The notes under the pieces were generated by a model. It was not told the DNA's origin. It saw nothing but the letters and a program-made list of their open reading frames with translations, and made no database searches. From contig JAUJNV010000109.1 in NCBI GenBank assembly GCA_030447945.1, forward strand, positions 1 to 5,819: a stretch of 5,819 nt of DNA. Direction: 5' to 3'. The translations under genes were made by a program, and so were the position numbers. Below are positions 1 through 5,726 of this stretch, piece by piece. The DNA is from Fimbriimonas sp. GTDB taxonomy: Bacteria; Armatimonadota; Fimbriimonadia; Fimbriimonadales; Fimbriimonadaceae. The stretch's first letter is position 1. Each line of letters starts with the position of its first letter.

Positions 1-492
1 ACTGTGCGAGTGCCTCGTCCACGCCGGCGGCGCTGCGAACGCTAGGAAGGGCAAGCTCCGGCTGCGCCTCACGCAGTTCGTTGTACGCCGCGCGCTTGGG
101 AGTCGCGGTCCCGTGCGTTCTGACCTCGGTGAACGGGGCGTAGGCCCTTCCCTTCCCCGTGAGCTTTTCCCGGCGCCTCCTGACCAGGTGCGCCAGAAGG
201 TGGCTTCATCTCCCAAGACGTAAGAGCCGAGCGCGCCTCGGTCGGCATCGTCGAAGCTGGCGAACGTGACTCCGACTGTGACTTGCTCGTCGGTTAGTGG
301 GCCTGATGCCCGCTGATGTCCTCGTCGGTTAGTGGTCCGCCTTCGAAGAACAGCGGAAAGCAATAGAGCGTGAAGCACGCTGGACTTGCCGGTGCAGCGG
401 TTGGCGCCGACGAGGACTGTGGCCTCTTCGAAGGACATCGTGAGGTCTCGTAGGCAGCGGAAATTGACAATATGAGCGCGCGTAATGCGCAT
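1..492 (-). pseudogene. OLD/RecF-like ATPase, N-terminal part, frame-disrupted and cut by the window edge
   Basis: Translation from ATG 492 begins MRITRAHIVNFRCLRDL and then gives a P-loop region followed by KSSVLHALL, the usual opening of SMC-like ATPases of the OLD/RecF type, which often act with a TOPRIM nuclease domain in phage defence. The start is firm, with GAGGAGG five bases upstream. Three things look wrong. The Walker A (residues 29-38, GANRCTGKSS) has five residues between its two glycines instead of four. A sensible stretch FFEGGPLTDEDISGH lies one frame off (about 350-297) before sense returns to the starting frame (VTVGVTFASFDDADR and FWRTW, about 280-184). From about 169 to the edge the sense is in the third frame (KLTGKGRAYAPF, then PELALPSVRSAAGVDEA). 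The starting frame happens to stay open to base 1, so an automatic caller may report an intact partial gene. Pseudogene decay is the likeliest reading; sequencing indels are the alternative. Family assignment rests on remembered similarity. Confidence 0.68.
287..335. repeat. 15-bp direct repeat inside the ATPase remnant
   Basis: CTCGTCGGTTAGTGG occurs at 286-300 and again at 321-335. The period is 35 bases, not a multiple of three, so the two copies are read in different frames. On the minus strand both can be read as PLTDE, once before DISGH and once before QVTVGV. This fits a small tandem duplication that helped to disrupt and then partly restore the reading frame. Confidence 0.6.
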
Positions 493-497
493 CAGCA

Positions 498-504
498 CCT
501 CCTC
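498..504 (-). promoter_or_regulatory. Ribosome binding site of the OLD-like ATPase
   Basis: On the minus strand GAGGAGG is followed by the five-base spacer TGCTG and then ATG at 492. This is a near-perfect Shine-Dalgarno sequence at good spacing and fixes the start of the ATPase. It has survived although the coding sequence behind it looks broken, which suggests recent decay. Confidence 0.75.
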
Positions 505-771
505 AGGGGGATGGTGGGTTGTCCTTGGTGAGTGGGGTCACCGTGAGCGACGACTGGGCGGGTGAGGTTCAGCGCCGGGTTTTGGCGCGCCAGCGGTCAG
601 TGCGAACGTGCATCCGCTGGAGAAGGGTAAGCCCCAGTCCGCCACGATGTGGCGCAACGCCCGTCGCACGGCGGGTGAACTCGGCCGGGAACCTCGGTCT
701 GGTCGCGAACAGGTCGGGGCGCTCAGCGACCAGCCGGGCGGCGGGGACCGCACGACGGGCGGGACGCGTCA
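505..771. other. No intact gene; weak scattered coding sense on the minus strand
   Basis: No reading frame here gives a protein I recognise. The minus strand has two short protein-like stretches in different frames, AERPDLFATRPRFPAEFTRR and RRALRHIVADWGLPF, which could be one gene broken by a frame change near 670-690. No tRNA, terminator or mobile-element end is visible. Confidence 0.4.
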
Positions 772-919
772 CTACCCGTGCCACGTCCACCCAGGTCGCG
801 ACCAGCCGAGTCGCTGTGCATGCGGTTTCAACACCTGCTCCACGAATCGGCCTTTGGACGGCGCGCGACGGGCTCTTTCGAAGGCCTCAAAAACGCTTCA
901 GCGTCTGGACCTCGTTCAT
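772..919 (-). pseudogene. Unidentified gene fragment broken at a T5 run
   Basis: ATG 919 opens a frame reading MNEVQTLKRF that stops at once. Skipping one base of the five-T run (889-893) joins it to a clearly protein-like continuation, EAFERARRAPSKGRFVEQ then VLKPHAQRLGWS, which ends at a TAG at 774. The single-base difference in a homopolymer points to a frameshift, or to a sequencing error. I do not recognise the family. There is no good ribosome binding site before 919, so it may be an internal piece of a longer lost gene continuing into 505-771. Confidence 0.35.
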
Positions 920-1046
920 CTGATCACATGGATCGCGGCGTAGTGGGGTCCCGTCCGCGGTGATAGGTCGCCTTGCGGCCCTTTCGAAACAGCCGGTCCG
1001 CCTCGCGATCTGCGGAAGTCCGGGGTTGTGCCTCGCTCGGCGACCA

Positions 1047-1805
1047 TCAGGACCCGAACAGCTCGACTGAAGGGGGTCGGGCCACAACCGCTCGGGACGT
1101 ACACGGTGTCCACGGGAGTTCCATGATCAAATGGTGAGGGGACCACCGGCGGAACCCGTGCCCACCGCGTGTGGGAAGCGCCGGGCCAGCTGGCTCAGTG
1201 CTCGGACCCATCGAGCGAGCGCCTCGCGGTCGACGCCGCAGTTCCGGAGGGCGGCGAGGGTGCCCACACCTGGTAGGCGCTGACTCGCGACAGGGCGTAG
1301 GCCCTCCTGGCTGAAGCCGCAGTTCCGCGGAGGTCGCGTGCGAGCCGCAGCCGGGCGCGCAGTTCCCCGGCCCGCAGCGGCAGGCGCTCCGGCCGCGACG
1401 GCAACGGCACTTCCTCGTGTCGTACTGCGCGCGCGTGAGTGAGACATGGGACTGGTGGCGGACGCTGAGGTTGCCCTTTCGCAGGCTTAGATCTGAGAGC
1501 GAGGGGGCGATGCTGAGACGGGGGACGAGTAGGCGCCCTGTGACGTCAAGGGCGTACGGCCAGCGCAATTCGTCGTCCAACTCGTCCGGCTCGTCCGATC
1601 TGACCTCTACGACGGCGAAGTAGCACCTCCAGCTGGCGGCGTAGTACACGAGTAGATCTCCTCGTCGCACGCCGCTCGGCCTCTTGTTCCGAGGAAACCG
1701 GACCCGCTGCAATAGGTCGGTTCGCGGGCGGTCATCGCTCGTAAGCCAGTCGTCAGGCAGCGGCTGGTCTCGCGCGCCTACTATCTTCAGCCAGTGGCTC
1801 AACAT
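1047..1805 (-). CDS. EVE/PUA-like domain protein, C-terminal part probably out of frame
   Basis: The start is ATG 1805 (MLSHWLKIVGARDQPLP), with GAGAGGG very close upstream. Residues 1-130 look like a complete small domain of the EVE/PUA-like kind: RFPRNKRPSGVRRGDLLVYYA (about 36-56, GD-loop), W59-R-C-Y-F-A-V-V-E-V, a conserved-looking RWP at 81-83, PRLSIAPSL at 95-103 and a closing RHQSHVSLTRAQYD at 116-129. EVE domains bind modified bases in DNA or RNA and recur beside restriction and modification genes. After residue 130 the frame becomes Cys/Arg/Pro-rich, without the texture of a folded protein. A neighbouring frame then reads EVPLPSRPERLPLRAGELRA (about 1352-1411), so a frameshift near 1411-1420 is likely and the true end is uncertain. 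The gene is divergent from the methyltransferase, 111 bases apart, which suggests shared control. The family call is from memory of similar proteins. Confidence 0.55.
   Translation of the reverse strand: MLSHWLKIVGARDQPLPDDWLTSDDRPRTDLLQRVRFPRNKRPSGVRRGDLLVYYAASWRCYFAVVEVRSDEPDELDDELRWPYALDVTGRLLVPRLSIAPSLSDLSLRKGNLSVRHQSHVSLTRAQYDTRKCRCRRGRSACRCGPGNCAPGCGSHATSAELRLQPGGPTPCRESAPTRCGHPRRPPELRRRPRGARSMGPSTEPAGPALPTRGGHGFRRWSPHHLIMELPWTPCTSRAVVARPPSVELFGS
1127..1410 (-). other. Multi-frame decayed sequence behind the EVE-like domain
   Basis: Coding sense hops between frames on the minus strand: LPLRAGELRARLRLARDL in one frame (about 1385-1330), then TLAALRNCGVDREALARWVR in another (about 1265-1200). 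A 12-base direct repeat, GCCGCAGTTCCG, lies at 1235-1246 and 1316-1327, exactly 81 bases (27 codons) apart. The sequence looks like one or more genes that lost frame. No family is recognisable. Confidence 0.35.
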
Positions 1806-1890
1806 CGCCCTCTCACGTCTCAGTAAACGTTGATGAGCCGATAGTCTCCCATGGCCATAGGATTTTTGCGAGTCAATAAGCGAGTTCTGT

Positions 1891-1915
1891 CCGTGGACGC
1901 GTGTAGGGTCCACGG
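1891..1915. promoter_or_regulatory. 8-bp inverted repeat over the methyltransferase ribosome binding site
   Basis: CCGTGGAC (1891-1898) and GTCCACGG (1908-1915) are perfect reverse complements separated by nine bases. The repeat ends one base before the proposed GTG start (1917), and the likely Shine-Dalgarno AGGG (1905-1908) lies in the loop and first stem base. It could be a protein operator or an RNA hairpin that limits translation. Several C5 methyltransferases of type II systems are known to repress their own genes; whether this one does is inference. Confidence 0.5.
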
Positions 1916-1916
1916 T

Positions 1917-3020
1917 GTGAAATTTCGTCTGATGGACCTCTTCGCTGGCTGCGGGGGCATGACGCGCGGCTTTGTGGACGCGTTCGGCTCCCTGCGCGAG
2001 GCCTACGAGCCGGTGTTTGCGGTGGAGACCGACAGAGACGCGGCGGCGACCTATGAACTCAACTTTGGCGCCCACGTGTTCGCCGGTCCGATCGAGGAGG
2101 TGGAAGAGTTTCCAGACGCGGACGTCGTCATCGGCGGGCCGCCGTGTCAGGGCTTCTCGCCGCTGAACCGCCACGGAGTCGGCTTCGAACGCCGGGCGCT
2201 CTGGAGCGAATACCTAAAGGCTCTCGATGATGCCCAACCCCACGCCTTCGTAATGGAAAACGTTCCTGAGTTGCTGAGGTCCGACGAGTACACAGAATTC
2301 AAGGAGGCCGCGGAGCGACGCCACTTTCGTGTGCTGGGCGAGGTGCTCAACGCAGCTGATTTTGGTGTCCCGCAACGCCGCCGACGAGCGATCGTGATCG
2401 GCACCCGCCTTGGCGCCGTACCATGGCCCGAAGGGACCCACGCCGATCCAAAAAAAGCAATCGAGGGTCGCGACCCCTGGATCACGTTTCGCGAGGCGGT
2501 AAGAGGCCTGCCTCGCAAACCGGACGAGCGGCGCTGGCACAGGCGGCGCAACCCCCGCTCGGATACCGTCCGCCGCTATCGCGCAGTGCCTCCCGACGGG
2601 GGCAACCGCTTCGACATGCAGGAGAAATTGGACGAGCTTGGGCTCGGCGACCTCGTCCCTGCGTGCTGGCGCAACAAACCGACTGGGACAACAGACGTTT
2701 TTGGCCGCCTGTGGTGGGACCGCCCGGCGTTGACGATCCGAACCGAGTTCTACAAGCCGGAGAAGGGCCGCTACCTGCATCCGAGCGAGCACAGGCCAAT
2801 CACGATCCGCGAGGCCGCCCGCTTGATGACCTTTCCGGATGACTTCGCGTTGCCTGAGGATCAGGCTATGACGAGTGTGGCTCGCCAGGTTGGGAATGCA
2901 GTGCCTCCGCTACTGGCGCAGCGCATCGCCGAGGCTCTTGCCGGGCACCTTGACGCCGCGCTTGCTCTAGACGCCTCAGCGTGCGGTCACCCGACGTCCG
3001 CCGCCTCGATCCCGGCCTAG
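1917..3020 (+). CDS. DNA (cytosine-5-)-methyltransferase of a type II restriction-modification system
   Basis: The enzyme transfers a methyl group from S-adenosylmethionine to carbon 5 of cytosine at a specific site, protecting host DNA from its partner endonuclease. Motifs in order (numbered from GTG 1917): I, MDLFAGCGGM at 6-15 (cofactor binding); IV, GGPPCQGFS at 73-81 with catalytic Cys77; VI, ENV at 114-116; VIII, QRRRRAIVIG from 153; a variable target-recognition stretch of roughly 170-280; IX-like DRPALTIRTEF with TIREAARLMTFPDDF; X, RQVGNAVPP at 323-331. The resulting 367 residues are normal for the family. I prefer GTG 1917 over ATG 1851 because AGGG sits eight bases before it, ATG 1851 has no Shine-Dalgarno, and these enzymes usually begin just before motif I. 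The gene converges on the NaeI-like endonuclease with 23 bases between stops, so that is the expected partner. The target site cannot be read from the sequence; GCCGGC is a guess from the partner. Confidence 0.95.
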   Translation: MKFRLMDLFAGCGGMTRGFVDAFGSLREAYEPVFAVETDRDAAATYELNFGAHVFAGPIEEVEEFPDADVVIGGPPCQGFSPLNRHGVGFERRALWSEYLKALDDAQPHAFVMENVPELLRSDEYTEFKEAAERRHFRVLGEVLNAADFGVPQRRRRAIVIGTRLGAVPWPEGTHADPKKAIEGRDPWITFREAVRGLPRKPDERRWHRRRNPRSDTVRRYRAVPPDGGNRFDMQEKLDELGLGDLVPACWRNKPTGTTDVFGRLWWDRPALTIRTEFYKPEKGRYLHPSEHRPITIREAARLMTFPDDFALPEDQAMTSVARQVGNAVPPLLAQRIAEALAGHLDAALALDASACGHPTSAASIPA

Positions 3021-3021
3021 C

Positions 3022-3044
3022 GCCCACGCTTGCGACGGGTGGGC
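3022..3044. terminator. Possible bidirectional terminator between convergent genes
   Basis: GCCCAC (3022-3027) and GTGGGC (3039-3044) form a 6-bp stem with an 11-base loop, and the stop codons of the methyltransferase (TAG, 3018-3020) and the endonuclease (3046-3044, minus) sit at its two feet. A second small hairpin, GGGC-TACA-GCCC (3041-3052), overlaps it. Neither has a T run, so this would be a hairpin-only terminator, plausible for tail-to-tail genes in GC-rich DNA but unproven. Confidence 0.35.
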
Positions 3045-3901
3045 TACAGCCCCAGCGTCTTTCGCACGGCTGCAGGGAGGCGTTCAAGCTCCGCCAAGGG
3101 AACCGCCATGAATTCGTTCGGGCCGAGAGGCGGGTAGCCGAGCGCCTCGACAGCCCATTTCCCGTACTTGGAGCTCAGTATCTTCATGCCCTCTAGGGGG
3201 TCGCCCGCGTGGGTGTCGGCGCGTACCCGGCGCATCGGGTCTCCTGTGGGCGTCCGAGCGACGGTAGCCACACCGTGGCGCGGGATCGGAATGCCCGGGA
3301 GCGAGCGAAATAGCCGCGTCACCCGCGCCTGGATGGTCGGTTCGGCCATCACCGCCGCGCGGATAGAGGGGTCCATGTCCGCGACGAAGTTGCTCGGGAT
3401 CGGTCGAGGCTCGACCAGCATTTGCATCGCCTCCCGCCCTGCAGTCGAGAGCGTCTTCTTGCCGTCACGGTTCTCGCCTGGGTTCAGATGCTCGGGAAGA
3501 CAGCGAACCACTCCGACCTGAAAGACCGCCATGCCCTTCAAGCCGCCCCTGCACAGACAGAGCTCGCCTACGGCCTCTCGCGGGATCTGCCACGTTGACC
3601 CCATCGCCCACTTGATGTCGACCGCGTGCCCGGCGATTTGCAGATCCATTTGTGGGCCGCGCTCGAGGCCGAGGGCCGTCCGGAGCACGATCTCGATCTT
3701 TGTTCCCACATAGGTCTTCTCGGTCTTCTCCAGCTGCCCGAAGTCCCAACGTCCCGTTCGCGGGCCGTCAAGCACTTCGTCGATGGATTGACGGAGCACT
3801 CGACCGAAAACGACGGCCGGCTCCTTCGTCCGATCGCGGAGCCACTTCACGACCTCCTCAAGCGGCCCGTCGGGGGCGCCCTGCGGCGTGATCACGATCA
3901 T
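3044..3901 (-). CDS. NaeI-family type II restriction endonuclease
   Basis: NaeI itself cuts GCCGGC as a dimer that must bind two copies of its site (type IIE), with an N-terminal cleavage domain and a C-terminal CAP-like DNA-binding domain. Here residues 41-63 (DEVLDGPRTGRWDF then QLEKTEKT) match the NaeI segment around DGQRTGRW and KTEKT. The NaeI catalytic residues Glu70, Asp86, Asp95 and Lys97 fall at the same numbers: E70 in TKIEI, D86 in QMDLQIAG, D95 and K97 in VDIKW. Val43 occupies the place of NaeI Leu43, the residue whose change to Lys is known to turn NaeI into a topoisomerase. The C-terminal region (about 170-285) ends roughly 30 residues short of the 317 in NaeI. ATG 3901 is the first start after an in-frame stop a few codons upstream; its ribosome site (GGGCGG) is weak. 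It probably shares a transcript with the HNH gene, whose stop is 53 bases upstream. Specificity is unknown. Confidence 0.9.
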   Translation of the reverse strand: MIVITPQGAPDGPLEEVVKWLRDRTKEPAVVFGRVLRQSIDEVLDGPRTGRWDFGQLEKTEKTYVGTKIEIVLRTALGLERGPQMDLQIAGHAVDIKWAMGSTWQIPREAVGELCLCRGGLKGMAVFQVGVVRCLPEHLNPGENRDGKKTLSTAGREAMQMLVEPRPIPSNFVADMDPSIRAAVMAEPTIQARVTRLFRSLPGIPIPRHGVATVARTPTGDPMRRVRADTHAGDPLEGMKILSSKYGKWAVEALGYPPLGPNEFMAVPLAELERLPAAVRKTLGL

Positions 3902-3954
3902 CTGCCGCCCAGGCTATGTGTGGGCCGCGCGCGATGTCGAGACGCGGCGCGCTT

Positions 3955-4968
3955 TCAGCGGGCTTTGCGGGGTACCGTCTTCTTTAGTGCCGCCTCCTCG
4001 CCTGCGTGGCAGGCGCTGCATAGCGTTTCGAGGTTTCCGGGCTCATGCACGTCCGCAGGACGGGCGCGCTTCGGATTCCTGTGATGGACCTCCAACTGGC
4101 GGGGCCTACGCCCGGGATCCATACCGCGGCGCCAGCCGCAGCGCTGACACTCGTAGGCGTCGCGCTTCAGAACCTCCATCCTGACCTTTCGCGGGATGTT
4201 CTCCACGGCCGGAATCGCATCGAGGCTTCGCAGGACGTATCCGTGCCCTTGCCGCGGGACCTCGTAACCCAGGTCTCGCAGCTCGCGGATGCGGCGCGCT
4301 AGGGCACCCTGAGGTCCTCGGGCCCGCCCTTTGCCGTCCGCCTGGGCCTCGGGCAGCACGTAGCCGAGGTTCCGGCGGCTCACCACGTCTCCGACCTGTG
4401 CGCTCAGAAGGGCGATCAGCCGGGCGTGCGGTCCGAGAGCGGAGTCCCGGATGTTCTTCTTCATCCAGTACGCGGCGCAGGCGTCGATGTCCGGATCAGG
4501 AGATCTAAGGGCGTAGTGTGAGACGCGTCCCTCCGTGAAGGTCTCGATTGCGAAGAACCCGTGCTCGGTCTGGAGTTCTCTCAGGCGCCGCGGAGTAGCC
4601 GAACGAAGACCGTTCGCGAGGAGCAGCTCCGGCAGCGGCACCGGCTCCCCGATCCGCTGGAGCAGGATGCCAAGCAGGCGCCTGTTCTGGGCACCCATCA
4701 GCTGGCCCTTGTAGAGGAGTTCGGGTTCAGTGCAGGTCTTGTACGCGCGGCGCATGCGGCGCTCCACGGCGCCATCCACATCGGGCAAATCAGCTTCGCC
4801 CGGTACGGAAAGCTCCGACAGCCGCCGCACCATCGAATGCAGTGCGCGAGAGTCGGTCGCGAGGCGCCTCAGCAGCCTGCGGGTCTCCCGGGTCGCCGGG
4901 ATGCCCAGCTCAGCGAGCTGGGCATCAAGCTCGCCGCGGCCGGGCACCCGTCCTCCACCAGAACTCAC
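3955..4968 (-). CDS. HNH endonuclease with two winged-helix-like domains
   Basis: The C-terminus (about 258-330) is a zinc-ribbon HNH nuclease: RMEVLKRDAYECQRCGW with C274 and C277, LEVHHRNP with H295/H296, then N312 and LCSACH with C317, C320 and H321. These are the metal-binding and catalytic positions of the family. Upstream are two similar modules of about 65 residues, at 95-156 and 181-249. Each has helices ending in an RRLRELQ or RRIRELRDLGYEV recognition-like helix and a wing closing in HYALRS or GYVLRS, which I read as a tandem winged-helix duplication for DNA binding. Residues 1-90 are helical and Arg-rich. Starts: GTG 4968 is the longest; GTG 4947 has GGAGGA three bases upstream and may be the real one. 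It is first in a likely two-gene minus-strand operon with the NaeI-like gene. Its role may be a second restriction nuclease, a nickase linked to repair, or a guard against modified DNA; none can be chosen from sequence. Confidence 0.85.
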   Translation of the reverse strand: MSSGGGRVPGRGELDAQLAELGIPATRETRRLLRRLATDSRALHSMVRRLSELSVPGEADLPDVDGAVERRMRRAYKTCTEPELLYKGQLMGAQNRRLLGILLQRIGEPVPLPELLLANGLRSATPRRLRELQTEHGFFAIETFTEGRVSHYALRSPDPDIDACAAYWMKKNIRDSALGPHARLIALLSAQVGDVVSRRNLGYVLPEAQADGKGRARGPQGALARRIRELRDLGYEVPRQGHGYVLRSLDAIPAVENIPRKVRMEVLKRDAYECQRCGWRRGMDPGRRPRQLEVHHRNPKRARPADVHEPGNLETLCSACHAGEEAALKKTVPRKAR

Positions 4969-4983
4969 CTAGCGTTCATCCCC

Positions 4984-5667
4984 GTGCGAGTGTGCCAGGC
5001 CTTTCATGAAGACCCGACGCACCCGAGCCTTACGGCGCTGCGGCGGCGGCTGCTTCGCTGGTATCGCGAAAGCGGAAGGGAGTTTCCGTGGCGAGGAACG
5101 CGCGATCCGTGGGCCGTCCTCCTGGCTGAGCTGATGTTGCAGCGCACTCGCGCCGACCTGGTCGTGGCTGTGTACGACGAGGCCATGCGGCGCTACCCAA
5201 GTGCGGCAGCCTTCGCGGACGCCCCGCCGAAGGAGATCGCTGACCTGCTCCGGCCGCTCGGATACAAACATCGAAACAAACGGCTCCAGGCGGCGGCCGC
5301 CGCGTGCCGCGAGGGCGTGCCGCGGACCATGACGGGCCTGCTCGGCGTCCCCGGCGTCGGCCGGTACGCCGCCAGGGCCACGCTTTGCTTCGCATACGGC
5401 CGGCGCCTCGGCGTGGTCGATCCGAGCGTCATCCGCGTGCTTGATCGTCTCGACATTGCGAGGAGCTCGCGAGTGCGCCCACGCGAGGATGGGGAACTCT
5501 GGAAGGCCGCAGACAGACTGCTGCCCGCCCGGAATTCCAGGACTTGGAACTACGCTGTGCTAGACCTCGGCGCAGTCGTGTGTAGGCCCAAACCCCGATG
5601 CCCCGCGTGCCCTCTGCTTCCGCTCTGCCCGACCGGCGCAGCGCACATCGCCGCTCGCGTCGACTGA
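4984..5667 (+). CDS. HhH-GPD DNA glycosylase, MIG-like T:G mismatch glycosylase (MutY/EndoIII superfamily)
   Basis: This family removes mismatched or damaged bases. Seen here: WYRESGREFPWRGTRDPWAV (26-45), ELMLQRT (49-55), the helix-hairpin-helix LLGVPGVGRYAARA (119-132), GVVDPSVIRVLDR with catalytic Asp146, and an iron-sulphur cluster loop C200, C206, C209, C215. Tyr128 occupies the place that is Lys in endonuclease III and Ser in MutY. Tyr there, with FPWR.TRDP and RT in the first helix, matches MIG.MthI, the thymine glycosylase encoded with a C5-methylating restriction system on an archaeal plasmid. So I infer repair of T:G from deaminated 5-methylcytosine. The length (227) suits MIG and excludes full MutY, whose C-terminal domain is absent. 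The first cysteine spacing is X5 where MutY and MIG have X6. GTG 4984 (or GTG 4990) is chosen because codons further upstream lie over the divergent HNH gene; no clear Shine-Dalgarno exists, so translation may be leaderless. Confidence 0.88.
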   Translation: MRVCQAFHEDPTHPSLTALRRRLLRWYRESGREFPWRGTRDPWAVLLAELMLQRTRADLVVAVYDEAMRRYPSAAAFADAPPKEIADLLRPLGYKHRNKRLQAAAAACREGVPRTMTGLLGVPGVGRYAARATLCFAYGRRLGVVDPSVIRVLDRLDIARSSRVRPREDGELWKAADRLLPARNSRTWNYAVLDLGAVVCRPKPRCPACPLLPLCPTGAAHIAARVD

Positions 5668-5685
5668 ACGCTACTCCCGCCAAGC

Positions 5686-5726
5686 CGCGATTCGGAGCGC
5701 CCCTACCCCGGATCACGCGACTTTTT
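5686..5726 (+). terminator. Rho-independent-like terminator after the glycosylase gene
   Basis: CGCGATTCGG (5686-5695) pairs with CCGGAT (5708-5713) and CGCG (5716-5719), giving ten base pairs (one T-G) with a two-base bulge and a 12-base loop. Two bases later comes TTTTT (5722-5726). It lies 18 bases after the glycosylase stop, so it probably ends that transcript. Confidence 0.55.

Noticed and set aside
136..1305. 13-base match GGGCGTAGGCCCT at 136-148 and 1293-1305
   Set aside because: It is largely palindromic and GC-rich, the two contexts are otherwise unrelated, and chance is likely.
1858..1863. TTGATG (1830) with TAGGAT (1858) as a sigma-70 promoter for the methyltransferase
   Set aside because: The spacing is 22 bases, too long for a standard promoter, and no better pair was seen.
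1806..2174. Minus-strand extension of the EVE-like gene up to ATG 2174
   Set aside because: It overlaps the methyltransferase in antisense, including motifs I to IV, and ATG 1805 starts exactly where the domain begins.
4561..4983. Plus-strand extension of the glycosylase frame upstream of 4984, giving a 368-residue protein
   Set aside because: It lies opposite the HNH gene, lacks family features and is explained as the antisense shadow of that gene.
23..5404. Low number of GCCGGC (the NaeI site): I count three by eye, at 23, 3816 and 5399, against about seven expected from base composition.
   Set aside because: The window is too short for a meaningful avoidance test and the specificity of this system is not known.
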